Below, in pieces: positions 59,004 to 64,000 of a stretch of DNA of 64,000 nt (the first letter of the stretch is position 1; every line of letters starts with the position of its first letter). Below the pieces are notes generated by a model that was not told the origin of the DNA, did not search any database, and was given only the letters and a program-made list of their open reading frames with translations. A program made the translations under genes and the position numbers. Source of the stretch: Hominimerdicola alba 8 (GTDB lineage: Bacteria > Bacillota > Clostridia > Oscillospirales > Ruminococcaceae); contig NZ_ADKM02000123.1 of assembly GCF_000178155.2 (NCBI RefSeq), forward strand, positions 1-64,000, in the 5' to 3' direction.

Positions 59004-60728
59004 ATGTGGTGTAGAAACTGTAATCACGAAACAAATGGGGCAAAGTGTGAATTGTGTGGAAATGAAACAGAACCCGTAATCCCTACCGAGGAGTTTTGGT
59101 GCGACCATTGCAACATACCTATTATTAAGGAAGTTAACGATAGTAAGACAAAAAAATGCCCATTATGTCAAAGTGATATAAACTATCTTTCAGCAGATAT
59201 TCGTCCTGTTTTTCCAGAAGAAAGACTTCTTGTTGAAATATTATTGGATGAACCAATGAAATACCACAATCAATCTGTGTGGGCAAATAATAACCGCTAT
59301 TATTTTAACGGCAAATCTAAAGTGATAACTACAAAGTATTATAAAAAGTATGATCCTGAGTATATTATTTCTGAACTAGAAAAATATAAAAAATTAAACA
59401 CATATGAGTATTTCGACTGCTTTATTTCGAATTTTACTAAAGCAAATGCTCAAAGAAACTATTATATAATAGATGAAGCACATAGATTCATTCGTGAAGA
59501 AGCTTCTCACTACCCTACTGAAAGCGTAGTTGTTTCTTTTTCAGGCGGTAAGGATTCAACTGTAACAGCTGATCTTGCTGTCAAAGCTCTTAGTGAGCCG
59601 AGTTTAGTACATATTTTCGGCAATACAACGCTTGAATTTCCGACAACACTTGATTATGCTGAAAGATTTAGGGCAGATAATCCCAAAACTATTTTCAGAA
59701 TTGCTTTAAATCGTGAACAGGATTTCATGAAAGTATGCGAAGATATTGGTCCACCTGCAAGAATGATGCGTTGGTGCTGTTCGATGTTTAAAACTGGACC
59801 GATAACAAGAATTCTTAATCGTTATTATAGAGATAAAAACATACTCACTTTTTATGGCATACGTCGTTGTGAATCTGTTAGTAGAAGTAAGTATAACCGT
59901 GTAGAGGATAATGCTGAATCTGTTAAGATACAAAAGCAGAAGGTTGCTTCACCTATTTTTTATTGGTCAGACGTTGAAATTTGGTTGTACATATTAAGTG
60001 AGAAAATTGACTTCAACTACGCTTATAGACTCGGATATGATAGAGTAGGGTGTTGGTGTTGTCCTAATAATAATGATAGAGCTCAGTTCTTAACATCAAT
60101 TTATATGCCAGAGCGGTATGCTCAATGGAGAAGTTTTCTAATTGAGTTTGCTAAAAAGATTGGAAAACCAGATGCAGAAGTTTACGTTGATTCAGGAAAA
60201 TGGAAAGCTCGACAAGGCGGTAACGGCGTTAAGGCTGCTGAAGATGTTAAGATCAAATATACCAATTGCACCGCTGAAGATAATGCCAAAATATATAAAC
60301 TTGTCAGACCTATGGATGATGAATTCCTTAATATGCTAACTCCGTTCGGAAGAGTATCAAAAGAGTTAGGGAGGAAACTATTGAACGAAGTAATTGTTCT
60401 TGATATGAAAACAAATACGCCTATAATTTCTGTTCAACCATTTAATCAAGAAGATTATGAGTATTCAGTAAAAGTCAAGACCATGAATGTAGCAAAGCAT
60501 GATGACCTTCAAAGAATGATCGGTTATCAAGTTAGGAAATTTAATGCGTGTCGTAAATGCTTAAAATGTGAATCGCTGTGTAGGTTTGGTGCTATTTCAA
60601 TTACAGGCGGAAGTTATCATATAAATGAAGAAAAATGTAAACGGTGCAAAATGTGTGTTACTGCTAAATATCTTGATGGCGGATGCTTAATGGATAAATA
60701 CCTTAAAACTAAAGAAAACAAGGGATAG
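59004..60728 (+). CDS. PAPS-reductase-like ATP pyrophosphatase with zinc ribbons and ferredoxin domain (SspD/BrxP-like)
   Basis: The start MWCRNCNHETNGAKCELCGNE and CDHCN...CPLCQ give two N-terminal zinc-ribbon-like clusters. The central domain has the PP-loop VVVSFSGGKDSTVTADL, MRWCCSMFKTGP and DRVGCWCCPNNN, characteristic of PAPS-reductase-like enzymes such as DndC. The C-terminal ~50 residues (CRKCLKCESLCRFGAI and CKRCKMCVTAKYLDGGC) look like a ferredoxin domain. Such proteins activate DNA or a cofactor with ATP for sulfur insertion. GGGAGGGA supports ATG 59004; the frame opens at TTG 58980. It is first of at least three genes. AT content and codon use differ from the genes to its left, suggesting transfer. 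Confidence 0.8.
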   Translation: MWCRNCNHETNGAKCELCGNETEPVIPTEEFWCDHCNIPIIKEVNDSKTKKCPLCQSDINYLSADIRPVFPEERLLVEILLDEPMKYHNQSVWANNNRYYFNGKSKVITTKYYKKYDPEYIISELEKYKKLNTYEYFDCFISNFTKANAQRNYYIIDEAHRFIREEASHYPTESVVVSFSGGKDSTVTADLAVKALSEPSLVHIFGNTTLEFPTTLDYAERFRADNPKTIFRIALNREQDFMKVCEDIGPPARMMRWCCSMFKTGPITRILNRYYRDKNILTFYGIRRCESVSRSKYNRVEDNAESVKIQKQKVASPIFYWSDVEIWLYILSEKIDFNYAYRLGYDRVGCWCCPNNNDRAQFLTSIYMPERYAQWRSFLIEFAKKIGKPDAEVYVDSGKWKARQGGNGVKAAEDVKIKYTNCTAEDNAKIYKLVRPMDDEFLNMLTPFGRVSKELGRKLLNEVIVLDMKTNTPIISVQPFNQEDYEYSVKVKTMNVAKHDDLQRMIGYQVRKFNACRKCLKCESLCRFGAISITGGSYHINEEKCKRCKMCVTAKYLDGGCLMDKYLKTKENKG

Positions 60729-60733
60729 ATATT

Positions 60734-61621
60734 ATGAAATTTAGAGGTCATGAAACTTTTTCAATAAGAAAAGGTTGGTTAAATAAAGGAATAAAGAATA
60801 TCGAAAAATGCCCGGGAGTATTCCTCGGGGATGCTGGTAATCCTATGGATGTTCTTGGAATTGGTGCAAACATGGTAAAATCACTTCGATACTGGATGTT
60901 AGCCACCGGAATAGCAAGTGAGCCTTTATCAGGTCATAGAGTACAGACGTTGACTGAACTTGGGAAGACTATCTATGACAATGACCCCTATTTTGAAGAA
61001 TCAGGATCTTTATGTCTCATTCATTATGAATTAGCTTGTAATGAAGAAATTGCAACATCTTGGTTTGTTTTTCATAATGCTTTTGATTGTATTGAGTTTT
61101 CGGAGGATGACTTTCAGATAAGCATTAGGAAGTATGTAAGAATGAACCCTGAAAGAAATATTCCGGGTGAACGTTCCATCTCAGATGACTTTAAATGTTT
61201 AATCAACACTTACAATCATAAGCAAATTAAAGCCGTTATTGATCCAGAAGATAATATAGAAAGTCCGCTTACTGAACTTGGACTTATTGAATATCTGTAT
61301 AACAAGAATAACGAACGTATATACAAAAAGGTAATGATCAAAGAAGAGGTTCTTCCTGATCTTATTTCTCTTGCTATAATAATAAAGAATTCTAATGGAA
61401 ATAGAGAACTGAAGATTGCTTCATTGATAAAAGATGATAAGTGCCTTGGAAAGGCTTTTAACCTTGATATGATAAGGATCATTAATATTCTGTACAGACT
61501 TGAAAAAGCAGGATATGTTAAGGTTATTCGTACAGCGGGTCTTGATGTCGTAGAGATAACTACTGAAATGAGTTATACAGACTGCATAAAGCTGTACTAT
61601 GAGAAATTAAATCAGATTTAA
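60734..61621 (+). CDS. DUF4007 protein (SspB-like)
   Basis: A 295-residue protein with the DUF4007 start FRGHETFSIRKGWLNKGI, LGIGANMVKSLRYWMLATG and LTELGKTIYDNDPYFEESGSL, LIHYELACNEE. The C-terminal half looks like a winged helix (NILYRLEKAGYVKVIRTAGLDVVEIT). From memory, SspB of the single-strand phosphorothioation system SspABCD belongs to this family and nicks DNA. It lies 5 nt after the PAPS-reductase-like gene, with AAGGGATAGATATT before the ATG. Alternative: a component of a BREX type 4-like system. The family call is firm; the system assignment is not. Confidence 0.8.
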   Translation: MKFRGHETFSIRKGWLNKGIKNIEKCPGVFLGDAGNPMDVLGIGANMVKSLRYWMLATGIASEPLSGHRVQTLTELGKTIYDNDPYFEESGSLCLIHYELACNEEIATSWFVFHNAFDCIEFSEDDFQISIRKYVRMNPERNIPGERSISDDFKCLINTYNHKQIKAVIDPEDNIESPLTELGLIEYLYNKNNERIYKKVMIKEEVLPDLISLAIIIKNSNGNRELKIASLIKDDKCLGKAFNLDMIRIINILYRLEKAGYVKVIRTAGLDVVEITTEMSYTDCIKLYYEKLNQI

Positions 61622-61638
61622 GTCAGGTGTGAACAGAA

Positions 61639-64000
61639 ATGATAAGTGATTATATTAGGGTTTCTAAAGGATTTCAATCCTCTATTAACATAGAATACGA
61701 CTTTAATGATCAGAAGAAAATAGATGGCTTTATTCCAACAAATGCTTGTTTAGATATAATCGACAATATATTCGATTCCGTTAAGGAAACAGCAAGTTCT
61801 AAAGCCAAGATCCTCACCGGAGCATACGGTAGAGGAAAGTCTCTTTGTGTGCTCATTGCTTTGAGTTTGCTTTTTAATGCTGATAAAAATTTGTTTAGCA
61901 GACTTCTTCCTAAAATTAAAAGGTGCAATTCTGAGCTTCATAAAAAAATAGATAACTATCTTTCATCAAACAAAAGATTGCTTCCTGTTATTATAAATGG
62001 CAACAGTGGCAAAATGTCGCAGGCATTTCTTAGTGCGTTACAGAGAGCATTGAATGTTTATAACTTTAACGATATTATGCCAGAGACCTATTTTGATTCG
62101 GCAATCAGAACAATTAATATGTGGAAAGATGAATATCCTGAAACATACACACGCTTCACCGAAAAAATAGGTATGAATGCAGAGGTGTTTATTAATAGGT
62201 TATCTGAAAATGACGCAGAAGCCTATAATACTTTTACAACACTGCATCCGCAGCTCACCTCTGGTAGTGTATTTAATCCTTTTGTAGATAGCAGTATCAT
62301 AGATATTTATGATAAGGTAAATGCTGAATTGAAAAAAAGAGGATTTGCCGGTATCTTTGTGGTGTATGATGAATTTGGCAAATACCTTGAATCGAATATT
62401 ACTACAGCTTCAGAAAGCGAAACTAAAATGCTTCAGGATTTCGCTGAAAAGTGTTGCCGTGAGTCGTCACAGCAGCTTCATCTCATGCTGATTTGTCATA
62501 AAGACATTTCAAACTATATAGATATGAATCTTTCACAAGATAAAGTTGATGGATGGAGAGGTATATCGGGCCGCTTTGAGCACATTAATCTTACAAACAA
62601 TTTCTCTCAAATGTATGAAATAATTTCACATACAATAAAGCATAAAAAAGGATGGAACGTATTCAGAGAGAACAACGCTGCTGTTTTTGATGATTTATAC
62701 AAAGCATATGATGATAATTCTCTTATCAAGGGGAAGCAGGAACTGGTAATTGATGGCTGTTATCCATTACATCCTGTTACTACTTTCATTCTTCCTCGCT
62801 TGTCTGAAAGAGTAGCTCAGAATGAACGTACCTTGTTTACTTTCTTATCGTCAAGTCAGAAGAATACACTTAGTCAGTTTATTAATAGATCTGATAAAGA
62901 AGTTCCGTTTATAACTCCTGATTATCTTTATGACTATTTTGAAGATGAATTTCGTAAAGAGCTTACGACATCTGAAATATACAAGGTGTATTCGTTGTCT
63001 TCAAGGATATTAAGAAGTTTTAAATCAGATACACTTGAAGCAAAAATTATAAAAACAATAGCAGTTATTCACTTTATACAGCAGTTTGAGCGCTTAACGC
63101 CCACTACTGATGTTATATGTACGATATTTGCTATTGATTACGATTCAAAGCAAGTTACCGATTGTATAAAAGAGCTTATCTCAGAGCAGTATATTCTTTA
63201 CAGAAAAAGCAGTAATGGATTCCTTTGCCTTAAAGAAACCAGCGGAATCAACATTAATGATGAGATTGAAAAGCGTATCGCTTCTATAAGAAGAAACAAG
63301 AATAATCAAGAAATAATAAGTGAATGCGTTGGAGAAAGGTATTATTACCCTACTGCATATAATGATGATAACTGTATAACACGATATTTTAAAGTTAAAT
63401 TTGTTGATATAGAGACATATATTGCAGATATTAAAGAACAAGTGCCGAGTGAAACCACTGGCATAATATATGCTGTTTTTCCAACTGATAATATTGAATT
63501 TAATGAGTTCAGTTCCGAAGTTCAAAAATATCTGTCTGAGAATCAAAGACATATTACAATCATTCCTTCAGCTCAAATATCCGTTACCAAAATAATAATC
63601 AGATACTTGGCAATCAGTGAGCTTAGAAGTGAAGCAGTTGGTGATCATATACTGTATGATGAATATACGCTTTATTTAGATGATCATAGTGATATTGTTT
63701 CTGATTTTATTAATTCCTATTTATCTCCGGAATTGCATAGAGCCACATATTATTATAAAGGAAAAGCATTGGCGATAAGCAGAAAATCACAGTTAAGTTC
63801 TTTGCTTTCCCAAATTTGTAACGAAATATATACCAGAACTCCAATAATTAACAACGAATCACTTAACAAAGATAGATTATCAGGAGTTGCGGTAAATAGC
63901 AGGACAAAGATAATAACAGCTTTGCTTGAAAATGATAGAATTGAAGAAAACCTTGGTCTGAAAGGTACTGGACAAGATGTTTCTTTCATGAGAAGTGCCT
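61639..64000 (+). CDS. Large P-loop ATPase of the defence-like module (SspC/BrxC-like), partial
   Basis: The frame is open from ATG 61639 to the window end (787 codons). It begins MISDYIRVSKGFQSSINIEY, with Walker A ILTGAYGRGKSL near residue 65 and Walker B GIFVVYDEFGKYLES near 235. Next comes a long helical region with LMLICHKDISNYID, a sensor-like stretch. The last visible residues, TKIITALLENDRIEENLG, then KGTGQDVSFMRSA, look like a conserved block, not a C-terminus. It is probably the motor component, about 900-1,200 residues in related systems. It starts 18 nt after the DUF4007 gene; its ribosome site (CAGGTG) is weak, so translation is probably coupled. Confidence 0.85.
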   Translation, partial: MISDYIRVSKGFQSSINIEYDFNDQKKIDGFIPTNACLDIIDNIFDSVKETASSKAKILTGAYGRGKSLCVLIALSLLFNADKNLFSRLLPKIKRCNSELHKKIDNYLSSNKRLLPVIINGNSGKMSQAFLSALQRALNVYNFNDIMPETYFDSAIRTINMWKDEYPETYTRFTEKIGMNAEVFINRLSENDAEAYNTFTTLHPQLTSGSVFNPFVDSSIIDIYDKVNAELKKRGFAGIFVVYDEFGKYLESNITTASESETKMLQDFAEKCCRESSQQLHLMLICHKDISNYIDMNLSQDKVDGWRGISGRFEHINLTNNFSQMYEIISHTIKHKKGWNVFRENNAAVFDDLYKAYDDNSLIKGKQELVIDGCYPLHPVTTFILPRLSERVAQNERTLFTFLSSSQKNTLSQFINRSDKEVPFITPDYLYDYFEDEFRKELTTSEIYKVYSLSSRILRSFKSDTLEAKIIKTIAVIHFIQQFERLTPTTDVICTIFAIDYDSKQVTDCIKELISEQYILYRKSSNGFLCLKETSGININDEIEKRIASIRRNKNNQEIISECVGERYYYPTAYNDDNCITRYFKVKFVDIETYIADIKEQVPSETTGIIYAVFPTDNIEFNEFSSEVQKYLSENQRHITIIPSAQISVTKIIIRYLAISELRSEAVGDHILYDEYTLYLDDHSDIVSDFINSYLSPELHRATYYYKGKALAISRKSQLSSLLSQICNEIYTRTPIINNESLNKDRLSGVAVNSRTKIITALLENDRIEENLGLKGTGQDVSFMRSA

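Noticed and set aside
1-64000. CRISPR arrays, rRNA and tRNA genes
   Set aside because: I looked for short regularly spaced repeats with unique spacers and for cloverleaf-like segments ending in GTTCGAATC-type T arms, and found none that I could support by eye. A tRNAscan or CRISPR-finder run would settle it.

Overview
The window looks like a chromosomal segment of a cellulolytic, spore-gene-bearing rumen or gut Firmicute close to Ruminococcus albus. The main reason is a C-terminal module shared by three secreted proteins (motif around [12 protein letters not shown]), which I recognise as carbohydrate-binding module family 37, a family described from R. albus. A GH11-CBM22-CBM37-CE4 enzyme, a GH43 enzyme with a dockerin, spoVT and pyruvate phosphate dikinase fit that host. 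The species call is inference from families, not a database match.

Layout. 1-1,580: AT-rich accessory DNA with an 81-bp tandem repeat, three near-identical 27-32 residue hydrophobic/cationic peptides, and a tandemly duplicated ~90-residue gene. 1,882-8,886 (minus strand): a lasso-peptide gene cluster. It has a 42-residue precursor absent from the ORFs long enough to be routinely called, an asparagine-synthetase-like cyclase, a PqqD-like recognition protein, and a leader peptidase fused to an ABC exporter, with a two-component system downstream. 8,944-12,470: a three-gene ABC-2 transporter operon divergent from a LytTR regulator, with a good LytTR operator between them. 13,165-15,264: spoVT, a flavin-reductase-like gene and cytidine deaminase. 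16,204-22,059: two hemicellulases. 22,594-24,000: a diguanylate cyclase. 24,396-27,777: the dTDP-rhamnose operon (rmlACBD). 28,468-31,386: two paralogous secreted CBM37 proteins. 31,547-50,936: a large exopolysaccharide locus of two divergent operons: ManC, an acyltransferase and a glycosyltransferase on the minus strand, and a priming transferase, glycosyltransferases, polymerase, flippase and an unusual ATP-grasp/aminotransferase block on the plus strand. 51,327-57,443: housekeeping genes (CE2-like esterase, shikimate kinase, TrmK, PpdK). 57,689-58,802: an IS with a nonsense-mutated transposase. 59,004-64,000: an AT-rich, probably acquired DNA-modification/defence module (PAPS-reductase-like protein, DUF4007 protein, large P-loop ATPase running off the end), most like the Ssp phosphorothioation system, with BREX type 4 as an alternative.

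Two short non-coding repeat families run through the intergenic regions: a 103-bp near-palindrome (five copies, all exactly 103 bp) and a 117-163 bp element with terminal inverted repeats and a GC-rich central hairpin. In two places the 103-bp element sits inside a copy of the other family, giving an order of insertion.

How the parts work together: rml genes supply dTDP-L-rhamnose and ManC supplies GDP-mannose to the exopolysaccharide assembly line; the secreted hemicellulases and CBM37 proteins serve plant-fibre attachment and digestion; the lasso cluster and the 5' small-peptide cluster are candidate competition systems; the right-end module is probably anti-phage. The most valuable item is the lasso cluster, with a complete predicted precursor, a ring-closing residue and several regulatory sites readable directly from the sequence.
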